DNA from: Larix kaempferi
Lineage: Eukaryota > Streptophyta > Pinopsida > Pinales > Pinaceae
Length of the DNA: 64,000 nt
Reading direction: 5' to 3'
NCBI GenBank assembly: GCA_027924585.1
Contig: BSBM01002119.1
Location: 186,001 to 250,000, forward strand
Shown here in pieces: positions 1 to 12,194 of the stretch. The notes beneath the pieces were generated by a model. That model made no database searches. It was not told the origin of the DNA and saw only the letters and a program-made list of their open reading frames with translations. The translations under genes and the position numbers were made by a program. Position 1 is the first letter of the stretch; every line of letters starts with the position of its first letter.

Positions 1-1739
1 GTCTGGAGCAATTTTGGGGATTATTTGCAGATGGTTGACTGCTGAACTAGTCACAATACATGGTTTCCAAAAAGAGGATAAAGGCACCCAAATTCTGATT
101 ATAGGGACTGATATGGTTACTATACTAAGTTATGGACTAGCTCCAATTGACAGAATGCAAAAATTGTGATTAAAATAGATTTAGCAGGAAAAGTGGTGAA
201 ACTAGTCTAGAATTGCCATCAATCTAGCTAGTCTTGCATTCTAACTTCACAAACTGCTTTAATAAACCACAAACTCTGTACTGATATTACTTTAGAATCT
301 GATATAACTTGTTACACACATAAAACTGAAGATATGACTTTCAGAACACTTCTTCTTTCATTAATAGTTTGCTTCTTAAATAACAATGCCTCACAGGCTA
401 ATCTTTGGTTACAATAAGTGATAGAATAGATAAGAGAAGTAAGAAGTTATTGTGGCTCTATTCTGGAAATAAATATCAGTCCATCTACATATTATATGTC
501 TGATCTTGCTGTACTCAGAATGGCTGATATTCAAATGGGCGCCATCACCATCAACTAGCTCTCTTCTTCAGTGGAAACCCTCTCCAAATGTAGCTGTGGT
601 TGAGAGAATGAGATAGAGGAGAAGGATAGTTCAGTTCTGAAGCTAATATCTGATATGTGGCTCTTCCAATGTCTGCAAAAATGGCTGAAATATCTCTCCA
701 CCAAGTCTTGGGTGCATTCACTGGATCAAACTTCTTCATCAGGAGAATCTTCACTAAAACTAGCTGCAGAATCACTGTTGGAGGAACCTATTCTCTTATA
801 TGACTGTAGATATTTAATGGAGGATGGAAGCATATGTTACTGGCTGCAATATCTTTATAAGGACCTGCAAAACACTCACTAGAAACTATGGGCCTTGGGG
901 CACATCACCCAAGAAGCACAGTTGAGGCACACCACTCAACTAGAGAAGCATCAGAGCTTTCGTGAGAAAACATAAACGATCAAAAGTCATCAAATGGAGT
1001 TGGTTGGATTCTTTTATAAACTTCATGATGACCTGCTGAACAAGTTCTTGGCTTGGTGACCTGTGAGAGTAGGTTACCCACTTGCTCATTCTACTCCAAA
1101 GCCACGAGGGTGCCTTTCTTGAGGAGAATAGCAACTTCTTAGCTTTCAAAACTTTCTTTCCTTCACCTCCTTCACTGAATTTGGGCATGTGCACTTTAGG
1201 TAGCTTTTCTGGTTGTTGCCATTTTCTTTCTGAAAGCTTTTTTGAATCTTTCCACTTTCTTTACTTTCCTCTTTCCTGCTTTTGTCTGATTTTGCCAACT
1301 TTTGTCAGTTTCCTTTCTGGGTTCATCTTGCCAACTTGTCTCCACTACATTCCTTAGCTTTTCTGAGACTTTACCACTTAGGAAAGTTTGGCTCACTTAC
1401 CAATTCGAATTTCCTAGGAATATCATCACCACTTGCTGATATTTATTAGCAATATTTATTATTAAAATATTATAATTCTCAAAATTAATTCAGAATTCAG
1501 AATTTAATTAATTAATTTAGAATTAATTAACCACTATAGTAATTGCCTCAAAACTTCCCCATTAATTAAATTCTCATTTAATTAATCACTTAGACTTAGT
1601 CATGCGGTTAATAACTACATGGGGGGCCCACCTTATCCATTTAATTTCCAAATACAACCTTAGGCATATTTCATGAGGTAGTTTCCATACTTGCTCATTA
1701 ATTAAATAATGATTTCCTAAGTGACCTAGGCCAAAATTA
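1..1739 (-). repeat. Element O, 3' LTR (left copy), first part
   Basis: This stretch aligns base for base with 27663 onward in the right LTR of O. The LTR begins about 406 bases before the window. It is AT-rich with no coding potential. It is cut at 1739/1740 by the chromovirus and resumes at 10057. The last five bases (1735-1739, AATTA) are the chromovirus target duplication. Short ORFs here are chance readings of LTR sequence. Confidence 0.9.
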
Positions 1740-3508
1740 TGTAATGTCCCCATTCAAATAAGTGCATAGTAAGACAATCCCATCAATCCTACTAGTTTCC
1801 TAGGTTGGATGGGCACATGTGGGATGGTAATAAGGAAGCTAATAAATGATATTTAGACATTAGAGGGGTTCAAGCATTTAATAAATATGGTGAATAAATA
1901 AATTCAAGATAAATTCTAAGTGGCAAGTGGTTTTGGAGACATATGGAGGTGGTGGGACCCACACTAGCTTTATTTTTCATAATACATGGTATCTCTCTTT
2001 TGCAAATTCGAATTAATGGGAATGTGAACACTCTTGGGTGAGTTGGTAATTCATAACACATGTCATTGAGCATATTAGGTCGAATTTGGAAGGATTGGTA
2101 ACCTCCATGGAAGATAAAGAGTCAAAGTAGAAGTTTGTGGACACTTGGGCTAGATTCCCTAGCCCCTATGACACCAATGATGGAGCATCTATGACAACTA
2201 TGACAAATTGCAGACCTGACCTCTGACATCTGACCACTATGACATGTCAACACCAAAAATAGGCTCAAGGAAGGCGAATTTGGGAGTTGGAGAAGCCAAA
2301 GAGACTCAAAATCGAATTTGGGAGAAGATGGAAGGTTGGAACTAGGAGACAAGTGGCAAATGTGGAATATTTCCTAAATGGAAATCTGTTGAATCTATTG
2401 AGAGGATTTCGACCCTTAGAACGATAATGTTGGTTATAAAATGTATAAATGAAGAATGAGAATGGCTTTTGATGATTTGAGAAAAATTGCATTTGTGAAG
2501 AGAGAGCTAGTGGATAACTAGTTTCTTGCCTTAGCCAATTTCGAGGGTGAAAGATTCCCATCCAAGTTGGTGTTTGGAGAGGCCACTCAGGTCTTTCATG
2601 GTGATTTAATGGAGTTTGTATTTGCAGGTAGCAGCTACAGGAATTTTCATGGTTTGGTTTAGTGCAGCACTTTCTCTCCACAGTTTCCAGTTTTGAAGGC
2701 ATATTCATGCTCCTTGAGGGAGGGCATTTTTGGTGAGCACTTATGCTTCTTGAGAGAGCTTCTCATTATATATTTCTGATTGTAATAGCTTCATATCCTC
2801 TGTTATTAATATTCAGAAAGTATCAGGTCGAAATACCCACTGGTTGTATGCAAAACTATTGATTAATGAGCAAACAATGTCCATTTCCCCAATGCATTGA
2901 TGTATGACACTATAATGTTGATTATTTCGAATGGATGGATGCTTCTCTGATATAATTGTGATAAATATAATGCCATGGATGTCTTCTACAAGTTTCATGT
3001 ACCGTACTTGAGCATTTGAAGCATTTTTACTCAGTTTAGTTGTATTGGGAGGTGAAATAGTGCCATTTCCCCAAGGGTCAAATTGGGGGTTTTTGCTGTT
3101 GAATGTGAGAGAGTTAGAACAGTAGTAAAAATCAATTAATGGTGCATATGAGACCTTAATCACATACTTAACACATTATATACCTATGTTCATAAATTTG
3201 AGGGAGTTTGGAGGCATTTGGAAGGCCATTTTCAGTGTTACCCGAGGGGGATTTGATGCACAAATTACTAGTCAAAATTACCTATATTGATTAGAATACA
3301 AATCAAGTTTGCAGCAGTATTTGGAGGGCCATAAAACATCCCTGAACCTGATATTCAAGTCTAAATACCATTCATACACTCCTACAGAAGATTTGGGAGC
3401 ATTTGGGTTGATTTGGAGGTCAAAACAGTTAAACTAGTCAAAGGTCGAAATTGGGGAAAAAGTAGAAAAATTGGCATTTTAATAGAATTTTTAAAAAGGG
3501 TCATTACA
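1740..3508 (+). repeat. Chromovirus 5' LTR
   Basis: Starts TGTAATGTCCCC, ends GGGTCATTACA, and is followed two bases later by the primer-binding site. It matches 8283-10051 over the full 1769 bases with scattered substitutions. ORFs on the minus strand here (for example 2265-2708) recur in the other LTR at 8808-9251 and have no recognisable product. Confidence 0.95.
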
Positions 3509-3510
3509 AG

Positions 3511-3522
3511 TGGTATCAGAGC
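3511..3522 (+). promoter_or_regulatory. Chromovirus primer-binding site
   Basis: TGGTATCAGAGC, two bases after the LTR end, is the standard plant site complementary to the 3' end of initiator tRNA-Met. It primes minus-strand cDNA synthesis. Confidence 0.93.
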
Positions 3523-3538
3523 ATGGTCTTGGAACCTG

Positions 3539-4590
3539 ATGGTATTAACAAGAATCCAAACAAATAAAACACCACCCTTTGAATCAGTAGTTGAAGAAGT
3601 TTTGGTTGAAGAAGAGATAGTAGCAGAAAAAGAGTTTTTTTCTAAAACAATGGGTAGAGAGGAGGAGGAAAAATTAAGACATAAGGAGGAATTTATTGAA
3701 GCATTAAAACCATGTTTTGAAGGAATTACCATGGTTATGCTAGATATGAATAAACAAATGATGAAAGGTTTCGAATTGTTGGGTAGCCAACTTTCAGGCA
3801 AAGGGATGATAGGAGATAATAGTGGTCCACACTCAGGGGAAAAGATGAAAGGGAATGAGCATATTTTCTCAAGTGCAGGACCTCATAATAGACCTGATGA
3901 ATTTCAAAGCACACAAAGGCATACTGCACCTAAATTTCTCACACCCAAAGAAGAGCCCAATCTTGAATTGGATTACAAGAAACTAGTAAATGATTGGAAT
4001 GATTTGAATGAATAGTGTAAAAGAGGTGTACCACTTAGTGACTACATTGATGCTATGCAAAATATTAAAATGAAGGGAGACAATAGGATTCCATTCCAAA
4101 ACAAAGAATTGAATAGTGCTATTGGAAAAATGTCACTTCCTACTTTTGATGGTTCTTCTCAAAATTCTGCTAACACTTGGGTGCAAAAATTGGATGTATA
4201 TTTTCAGTTGAATCCTATGTTGGAAGAGGATGCATTAAAAATGGCCATTTTGCATTTGGAAGGAGATGCCAATGAATGGTGGTTTCATGGGCTGAAAACC
4301 TTCGGTCATAATCAGGTTAAAACATATGGAGAATTTGTTGACAGGGTACTAGAAAGATTTGAACAAAAAGATCCAAAATTTCCTTTCAAAGAACTAGCTC
4401 AATTGAAGCAAACTGGGTCCCCTATCGAATATATGTTGGACTTTCAAAAATTATCAGTCAAGGTGGCTGATGTATCTATGGGAAGATTAGTATTGCTGTT
4501 CACTGAAGGTTTGGCTGAACGATTAAGAGGTTTGGTCAAAGCCCACAAGCCAACTACATTAAAAGATGCAATGTGCTTCCTAGAGCGAGA
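3539..4590 (+). pseudogene. Chromovirus gag (capsid) with amber stop and frameshift
   Basis: The first in-frame ATG after the primer site is at 3539. The reading frame runs to an amber codon at 4013-4015, continues in the same frame past it, and shifts frame near 4575-4590, where the protein passes into the pol frame. The middle part (about 4130-4560) has the gag signature: a PTFDG motif, then WVQKLDVYF, then EWWFHGL, the pattern of the plant retrotransposon gag domain. The basic tail with KPWQRD repeats and the zinc finger follow in the pol frame (about 4590-4775). The product would package element RNA into cytoplasmic virus-like particles. The amber codon most likely arose from a sense codon, since reading resumes immediately afterwards. 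Confidence 0.85.
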
Positions 4591-7500
4591 TTTCCTCCTA
4601 AGCCTAGATACAAATTTGAAAAGAAACCTTGGCAAAGGGATGGATATGATAAGAAACCTTGGCAAAGAGATTCATTTGAGAGGAATAAAAAAGAGGGACT
4701 AAATAGGGATGAACTTAAAAAAAAGAAATTGTGCTTCACATGCTTCCAACCATGGACACCGGGGCACAAATGTACCAAAGGAAAGGCTCAATACATAGAA
4801 GTATTTTCTGACAATGAGGGGTATGATGGGGGCATGGATGAAGATGGACATATTTCAGATCAAGAAGAGGCATATGATACAGTAGTAGAAGAGGAAAGAC
4901 AAGAAGAAAATCAGCCTTCACTGGACAATGCAAGAATGGCAGTGCTTTCAGCAGTACCTCGCTATCATACTATCCGATGCAAAGGTGTGGTACAAGGACA
5001 AAGAACTTCAGTTTTGGTAGATGGAGGAGCCACTCATAACCTCATTGATGCAGAGATGGTAGAGAAAAGAAAGATACCTATTGAACCATTTGATGGCTTC
5101 ACAATTGTCATTCCTGGTCACAACACAATGCAATGCAAAACATGGGTTCCAAAGCTACAAGTCACCGTAGGTAACTATACTTTTGTTGATAGTTTTTATG
5201 TGGTTGATGTTGCTGATACTAATGTGGTTTTGGGAGTGCAATGGCTGTATTCAATAGGAGAGCATACAGTAAATTATCAAATTCCCGAAATGAAATTCCA
5301 AGATTCAAAAGGAGTACAAAGAATTGTGAGAGGGCAACACACTTATCCAAATCAAGTAGTAACTTGCAATAGTATGAGATCTATATTGAGGCATGGGGAT
5401 ATAGAATGGGCTGCTGAATGTCATATTACATCTCCCAAGGCAACTATAAATATTGTCAAACACCCAAAGGAGATAGAGAGACTTTTGCAAAAATATGAAA
5501 AGGTTTTTAGAGACCTTCCACATGGTAGGCCACCGGATAGGGGGGTTGAGCACAGTATTATTTTGGAGGAGGGCACTTCACCCATTCAGATACCACCTTA
5601 TAGACATCCTAAAAAGTTTAGAGATGAGATTGAAAAAGCTATCCAAGAACTCCTAGAGTTGGGACTCATTAGACCAAGCTCTAGCCCTTATGCTTCTTCA
5701 GTAGTGCTAGTGAAGAAAAAAGATGGAACATTGAGAATGTGCATAGATTTTAGAGCCTTGAACAAAAAGACTATCAAGAATAGGTATCCTATTCCTAGGA
5801 TTGATGAGCTGATGGATGAGCTACATGGGGCCAAATACTTCTCAAAAATTGACCTTAGATCAGGGTATCACCAAATTCGAATGAAAGATGAAGATGTGCA
5901 AAAGACCGCTTTTCGATGTCATTTTGGCCACTTTGAATTTCTTGTCATGCCTTTTGGGTTAACTAATGCTCCAGCCACCTTTCAAGCATGTATGAATAGG
6001 ATATTTTGCAAGCAACTAAGAAGGTTTGTTTTGGTTTTCTTTGATGATATTCTCATTTACAGTAAAACATGGGAAGAGCATTTGCAACAGTTAGAGATTG
6101 TGTTGAAAATCTTGCAAGAAGAGTCCTTATTTGATAAATTATCAAAATGTGAGTTTGGGATGAAAGAACTACTGCATCTTGGGCACATTATTGGGCAAGA
6201 AGGAGTGAAGGTACACATGGAAAAAATCAGGGCTATCTTGGAATGGCCATCACCAAAAAATATTACCGAATTGAGAGGCTTTATTGGCATATGCACCTAC
6301 TACCGAAAATTTGTGAAAGGGTTCTCCAAGTTGACTTCTCCACTCACTGAATTGACTAAGAAGGATGCTTTCAAGTGGGATGAAGAGGCTGAAAAGGCCT
6401 TCCAAAAAATGAAAGAGGTAATGAGTAGTTGTCCCATACTTGCACTTCCTGATTTTACTAAACCTTTTGTTGTGGAATGTGATGCTTCAGGTGGAGGAAT
6501 AGGGGCTGTCCTAAAGCAAGGCCAACACCCCATAGCCTTTGAGAGCAGAAAGTTGCAGCCTCATGAAAATATTTACTCCATCTATGATAAAGAAATGCTG
6601 GCCATTATGCATGCATTGGCCAAATTCAGACAATACTTGGTGGGCAGCAAGTTTGTGGTGAAAACTGACCACAATAGTCTAAGACACTTTCTCACCCAAA
6701 AAGATCTAAATGAAAGGCAACAAAAGTGGGTAAGCAAGATTCAAGCTTATGATTTTGATATTGAATATGTCAAAGGAAAGAATAATATAGTAGCAGATGC
6801 TTTGTCAAGAAGGCCTTCTTTTTCTCTCATGGATATTGCCAAGGATTGCAAAAACATGCTACTAGTTGAATATGCCAAAGACAAATTTGCTTGTGATGTG
6901 TTGGATGGAATCAAAGGGGATGATAATGATAGGATTTTGAATGGGATGATATATTATAAGGGAAGAATTTATTTAGTTCATAACTCCAAGCTCTAGTACC
7001 GAATTTTGCAAGAAGCACATGATTCCCCACTAGCGGGCCATCCGGGGATCTTCAAAACGTATAGACAGTTGAGGCAAAGATTTTTTTGGAAGGGGCTGAA
7101 GGAAGATGTTCAGAAGTATGTGAATGAATGTAAAGCATGTCAACAAAACAAATCAGAACATACATGTCCAGCCGGCCTATTACAACCATTGCCCATTCCG
7201 GAGCAAAAATGGGACAGTATTTCCATGGATTTCATCACCGGATTGCCTAAATCCTTGGGTAAGGATTGCATCTATGTGGTAGTTGATAGGTTGACAAAAT
7301 TTGCTCATTTATTTGCTGTTACACCATCTTTTAGTGCTGCACAAGTGGCTGATATTTTTTTCAAAGAAATCTTCAGATTGCATGGACTCCCCAAGAGCAT
7401 TGTCAATGATAAAGATAGTAGATTCATGGGTGCTTTTTGGCAAGAACTTTTTAGATTGGTAGGCACTCAATTGACTCCAAGTACTAGCTATCATCCACAA

Positions 7501-8304
7501 ACTAATGGAAAAACAGAGAGGGTAAACCAATGGTTGGAAGGATACCTAAGAAACTATGTGGGAGGGCAGCAAAAAGCATGGGCAAAATGGCTACACTTGG
7601 GTGAGTTTTGCTACAACACCACTTATCATATGTCAATAGGAATGTCTCCTTTCAAAGCATTATATGGTTATGATGCACTTACATTTGCTGACATTATATT
7701 TGGTGATAGTAGAGCCCCAAAGGCTAAAGATTGGGTGGAAGAGAGCCAAGAAATTTTAAAGCTCTTAAAAGACAATTTGCAGGTTGCTCAAAATCAGCAA
7801 AAACAATATGTTGATAGGCATAGAGAAGAAAGAACCTTTCAAGTCAATGATTTAGTATATTTAAGGTTGCAGCCTTATAAACAAACATCTCTAAAAAAGA
7901 ATGGAGCAGAAAAATTAAAACCAAGGTACTATGGGCCATACAAGGTAGTGCGGAAGGTTGGATAAGTAGCATACGAACTAGAACTTCCGAAAGGGAGTAA
8001 AATCCACAATGTATTTCATGTTTCTTGTCTCAAGAAAGCTCTTGGTCAGCAAATCATCACTTCAGAAATACTTCCTCTTTTGGATGATGAAGGTCAGCTC
8101 ACACTTGTTCCAGAAAAGATTTTGAAGACACGGGAAAGAAGGTTGAGGAGTAGAATCATCAAAGAATATTTGGTGCAATGGAAGGACTTACCATATGAAG
8201 ATGCCACATGGGAAGAGGAGAATATTTTGCAGCATCCAAATCTGAAATTGCTTGAGGACAAAAAATCTTGGGTGGGGAGGACTGTAATGTCCCCATTCAA
8301 ATAA
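4573..8304 (+). pseudogene. Chromovirus pol: zinc finger, protease, RT, RNase H, integrase, chromodomain
   Basis: One frame, broken by TAG at 6994-6996 and TAA at 7963-7965. In order: zinc finger CFTCFQPWTPGHKC (about 4732-4773); aspartic protease with DGGATHNLI in place of the usual DSGA (about 5020); reverse transcriptase with LIRPSSSPYAS, CIDFRALN, and catalytic FFDDILIYS (about 6038); RNase H starting at VVECDASGGGIGA (about 6470) with KTDHNSLRHFL; integrase with an H-H-C-C zinc region (7009-7150) and catalytic core residues in SMDFITGLP, VNDKDSRF and the later glutamate. A chromodomain follows at 8160-8250 (EYLVQWKDLPYEDATWEEEN), which in related elements binds modified histones and directs integration. 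The frame stays open past the start of the 3' LTR and stops at 8302-8304. Apart from the two stops it is well preserved, so decay is recent. Confidence 0.92.
8270..8281 (+). promoter_or_regulatory. Chromovirus polypurine tract
   Basis: A run of G and A with one T, just before the 3' LTR, is the expected primer for plus-strand cDNA synthesis. It overlaps the 3' end of the pol reading frame. Confidence 0.75.
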
Positions 8305-10051
8305 GTGCATAGTAAGACAATCCCATCAATCCTACTAGTTTCCTAGGTTGGATGGGCACATGTGAGATTGTAATAAGGAAGCTAATAAATGATATTTAGA
8401 CATTAGAGGGGTTCAAGCATTTAATAAATATGGTGAATAAATAAATTCAAGATAAATAATAAGTGGCAAGTGGTTTTGGAGACATATGGAGGTGGTGGGA
8501 CCCACACTAGCTTGATTTTTCATAATACATGGTATCTCTCTTTTGCAAATTCGAATTAATGGGAATGTGAACACTCTTGGGTGAGTTGGTAAGTCATAAC
8601 ACATGTCATTGAGCATATTAGGTCGAATTTGGAAGGATTGGTAACCTCCATGGAAGATAAAGAGTCAAAGTAGAAGTTTGTGGACACTTGGGCTAGATTC
8701 CCTAGCCCCTATGACACCAATGATGGAGCATCTATGACAACTATGACAAATTGCAGACCTGACCTCTGACATCTGACCACTATGACATGTCAGCACCAAA
8801 AATAGGCTCAAGGAAGGCGAATTTGGGAGTTGGAGAAGCCAAAGAGACTCAAAATCGAATTTGGGAGAAGATGGAAGGTTGGAACTAGGAGACAAGTGGC
8901 AAATGTGGAATTTTTCCTAAATGGAAATCTATTGAATCTATTGAGAGGATTTCGACCCTTAGAAGGATAATGTTGGTTATAAAATGTAGAAATGAATAAT
9001 GAGAATGGATTTTGATGATTTGAGAAAAATTGCATTTGTGAAGAGAGAGCTAGTGGATGACTAGTTTCTTGCCTTAGCCAATTTCGAGGGTGAAAGATTC
9101 CCATCCAAGTTGGTGTTTGGAGAGGCCACGCAGGTATTTCATGGTGATTTAATGGAGTTTGTATTTGCAGGTAGCAGCTATAGGAAGTTTCATGGTTTGG
9201 TTTAGTGCAGCACTTTCTCTCCACAGTTTCCAGTTTTGAAGGCATATTCATGCTCCTTGAGGGAGGGCGTTTTTGGTGAGCACTTGTGCTTCTTGAGAGA
9301 GATTCTCATTATATATTTCTGATTGTAATAGATTCATATCCTATGCTATTAATATTCAGAAAGTCTCAGGTCAAAATACCCACTGGTTGTATGCAAAACT
9401 ATTGATTAATGAGCAAACAATGTCCATTTCCCCAATGCATTGATGTATGACACTATAATGTTGATTATTTCGAATGGATGGATGCTTCTCTGATATATTT
9501 GTGATCAATATAATGCCATGGATGTCTTCTACAAGTTTCATGTATTGTACTTGAGCATTTGAAGCATTTTTACTCAGTTTAGTTGTATTGGGAGGTGAAA
9601 TAGTGCCATTTCCCCAACGGTCAAATTGGGGGGTTTTGTTGTTGAATGTGAGAGAGTTAGAACAGTAGTAAAAATCAATTAATGGTGCATATGAGACCTT
9701 AATAACATACTTAACACATTATATACCTATTTTCATAAATTTGTGGGAGTTTGGAGGCATTTGGAAGGCCATTTTCAGTGTTACCCGAGGGGGATTTGAT
9801 GCACAAATTACTAGTCAAAATTACCTATATTGATCAGAATACAAATCAAGTTTGCAGCAGTATTTGGAGGGCCATAAAACATCCCTGAACCTGATATTCA
9901 AGTCTAAATACTATTCATACACTCCTACAGAAGATTTGGGAGCATTTGGGTTGATTTGGAGGTCAAAACAGTTAAACTAGTCAAAGGTCGAAATTGGGGA
10001 AAAAGTAGAAAAATTGGCATTTTAATAGAATTTTGAAAAAGGGTCATTACA
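8283..10051 (+). repeat. Chromovirus 3' LTR
   Basis: 1769 bases, the same length and ends as 1740-3508. It is followed by the second AATTA (10052-10056) and then by the rest of O's LTR. Confidence 0.95.
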
Positions 10052-10056
10052 AATTA

Positions 10057-10091
10057 CCCCATGGACCATAGAAAAATATGGGGACATGACA
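10057..10091 (-). repeat. Element O, 3' LTR (left copy), last part
   Basis: These 35 bases continue O's LTR after the chromovirus and match 29402-29436. The edge is ...GGGGACATGACA. The right copy has one base changed in the terminal dinucleotide region (29435). Confidence 0.88.
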
Positions 10092-10991
10092 GTCCTCCGT
10101 TCCTAAGATTCTTGTCCTCAAGCATTGTCAGGATTCCACCCAGCTTCTGTTGCACCATTGTAATTATAATTGTCCCCATTCACTGTGTAGTCTGAAAATT
10201 AAACTTGGGCCTTCAAAAAAAAATGAAGAAAAACTTCACTGTAATTTATATCTGCAATTTAACCAGCAAAGAACAAAATTTTCAACCTAGCCATTATAAC
10301 TTGAGTAGAATTCCCGGATCCCACTGTTTCTCTTGCAAACACCAAAATTTTCCTATCATCATTGGCAATCTGTCACTCCCATGAATGCCAGGATCCCAAA
10401 GTATCAACTACATTTTCCCGATCTCCTAGCATGTGGATTCGCTCCACATAGGCCAACTTCTGCCAGTAAAATGTTCCATTAATCTATCTTGTCAACTTTC
10501 TTGCTCAGCTGCCTTCCCTTGACCATAAGAAGAAACATTTTTACAAGGAAAATTCATGCTTTTCAGGTAATCTTTCACCCAATCCATATGTGGATGAATG
10601 ACATAAAATGGCTGCAAAATATACTTTTGTTGCTGCTCACAATTCAAGACAATGTCAGTTATAATAAGAAATTTATTGCAGAAACAAGAAAACCTTTTAC
10701 CTCTGAGATTTCCCTTTTTTGTGATTCCTCTATCCATCCCTCCAATGGATGAATCAAATATCTCGGTTGCTAATTCACATGAGCTAAAACCAGCCATCTC
10801 TGCTGCAATAAGATCTATCTCCCATAGGAGCATATCATGATCCACCTGTGGTACATGTTGCATAATAAGAAAAACTTCTTCACCCACTGTTCATTCCCCA
10901 TTGTTATTGTTGAATCCATGACATGTGGGGAATGAATGTGAACCTTCTTGGTATTTGTACAAACTTTAGTAATCAGACTTATGGCGGCAAC
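10092..10991 (-). other. Element O, internal region downstream of its ORF
   Basis: About 900 bases between the ORF stop and the 3' LTR. The minus strand next to the LTR (10092-10105) is purine-rich and suits a polypurine tract. A 131-codon open frame (10492-10887, minus) is present. It has no recognisable domain and may be part of a second, decayed reading frame or chance. No reverse transcriptase, RNase H or integrase motif is seen in any frame. Confidence 0.6.
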
Positions 10992-11579
10992 TTATTCGTT
11001 ATTGGCTAGCCCAAATTGGGTGCTCTCATCCCACTTTTCCATGGGAGAGTGGTTGTTTCCAAGGAACAGCTCAAGTTCCCTTAGGAAATGATCAGGTGCT
11101 TGGTTTTCATCAAACTGTTCTACACACTCCTCAAGCAAATGTACAGATAAATGATCCTCATGATCCACCATCTCATGAGGTTCCTCTATATGATCATGAA
11201 TGCTTTCACCCCATTGTAATTGACTGAATGGTGTGTAGGAGGGTATGAAGGATCTTTGCAACTTTTCATGAAGCAACAACATCTCCATCTTGGATTCTTG
11301 GAGGGAACTTTGAGTGCTTCTCAAAGAATATTGGGTGGCCATCAATTCATGATTAAGCTTATAGTTCTCTTTCTCATATCTGCAAGTACTTTCTTCATCA
11401 TGCCATGATGCATCTTGCAACAATTCAACAAGATCAAACATGTAATTTTTATCTGAAAGCAACTGTGAGAAATTACCTTTGATTGTGGACATTGCTTTCT
11501 GGATATTCTCCATGGCTGCAAAGAAATATTGATCTTCCCTTAAAGCAGCTTCCCAACACAACCTTGACACTGAAGAATG
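10992..11579 (-). pseudogene. Element O unknown protein, C-terminal part (split by insertion of A)
   Basis: This is the C-terminal 195 codons of O's only long ORF. The frame continues without shift from 25684 once element A and one GAATG duplication are removed, so the split is purely due to that insertion. The segment is rich in Glu, Gln, Leu and His, with a probable coiled coil in the middle (around the LMATQYSLRSTQSSLQESK stretch), and ends in an acidic tail. I recognise no retroviral or host domain. Its position where gag-pol should be, between the primer site and the polypurine tract, argues that it is an element-encoded protein or a captured sequence, not a host gene in place. Confidence 0.6.
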
Positions 11580-12182
11580 TGTTGATGTATATGTAACTTC
11601 GGAATGTATTTCATATATGTATGTTGTATGTACTCCTATAGAGATGGTATTATTCCTCTATACGGAAGTGTCGTCATTTATATTGTAAATGTCGTAAATT
11701 ATACTTGATGGGTTATTAGACCACCTTGTTGGGGTCGGCCTAGTATAAGTCATGTGGGTTGAAGGGTTATTAGACCAACGTATTGGGGGTCAGCCCAGTC
11801 AGCATTATGTTATGTGGTTAAGTTCGAGCCTACATGATTTATGTAAAAGGCAAGTCAAGTCAAGTATAAATAGAGTGCGGGAGGCACTCTATTTACTCAC
11901 TCATCTCTCACTCACACTGTGGAGAGTGGCGCACTTGTGGAGGAGGAGGCTCTTCTGCTAGGAGAAGACTATCTCTTGTATTCTGGTTGTATCATTGCTC
12001 TATCTATCTCTGAGGAAGTTATTGGGGTTTTTCACCTTTATGGTTTTCTCCAAGTAAATATTTATGTCTCTTGTGTGCTTGCATTATTGTCTCCATGATT
12101 GATATGCTGTAGATATGCTGTACATGTTGTTCTCTCAGTTAAGATCCTAGATTAGATTGAAGTAAATTCTGAAAATTTAACA
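11580..12182 (+). repeat. Element A 5' LTR
   Basis: 603 bases. It carries two copies of a motif reading GGGTTATTAGACCA followed by a GGGGTCGGCC-like block (about 11709-11740 and 11766-11798), and a TATA box with a hairpin. Its first 45 bases are close to those of element C's LTR read on the minus strand. The 3' LTR is 44 bases longer through an extra copy of the motif. Confidence 0.93.
11865..11892 (+). promoter_or_regulatory. TATA box with adjoining perfect hairpin in A's LTR
   Basis: TATAAATAG at 11865-11873 runs into a perfect inverted repeat: ATAGAGTGC (11870-11878), a five-base loop GGGAG, then GCACTCTAT (11884-11892). The stem would lie at or near the 5' end of the transcript. Element C has the same layout with a different inner stem that still pairs. 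Confidence 0.7.
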
Positions 12183-12194
12183 TGGTATCAGAGC
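12183..12194 (+). promoter_or_regulatory. Element A primer-binding site
   Basis: TGGTATCAGAGC directly abuts the LTR; complementary to initiator tRNA-Met. Confidence 0.93.

Larger units (their letters stand above)
1740..10051 (+). mobile_element. Ty3/gypsy chromovirus, nearly complete, recently inserted
   Basis: The element has two 1769-base LTRs (1740-3508 and 8283-10051), both starting TGTAATGTCCCC and ending CATTACA. They are flanked by AATTA on each side (1735-1739, 10052-10056). Removing the element and one TSD restores O's LTR as seen at 29390-29436. Between the LTRs lie a tRNA-Met primer site, gag, a zinc finger, protease, reverse transcriptase, RNase H, integrase and a C-terminal chromodomain, in gypsy order. 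The LTRs have equal length and differ only at scattered single bases, so insertion is fairly recent. The coding region carries three in-frame stops and one frameshift, so this copy cannot make a full polyprotein. The FFDD motif in place of YxDD and the C-x2-C-x7-H-x-C finger suggest a Reina-like lineage; I am not certain of the lineage. Confidence 0.95.

Noticed and set aside
2265-2708. 147-codon minus-strand ORF, repeated at 8808-9251
   Set aside because: It lies wholly within the chromovirus LTR on the antisense strand; its two copies exist because the LTR has two copies. No domain.
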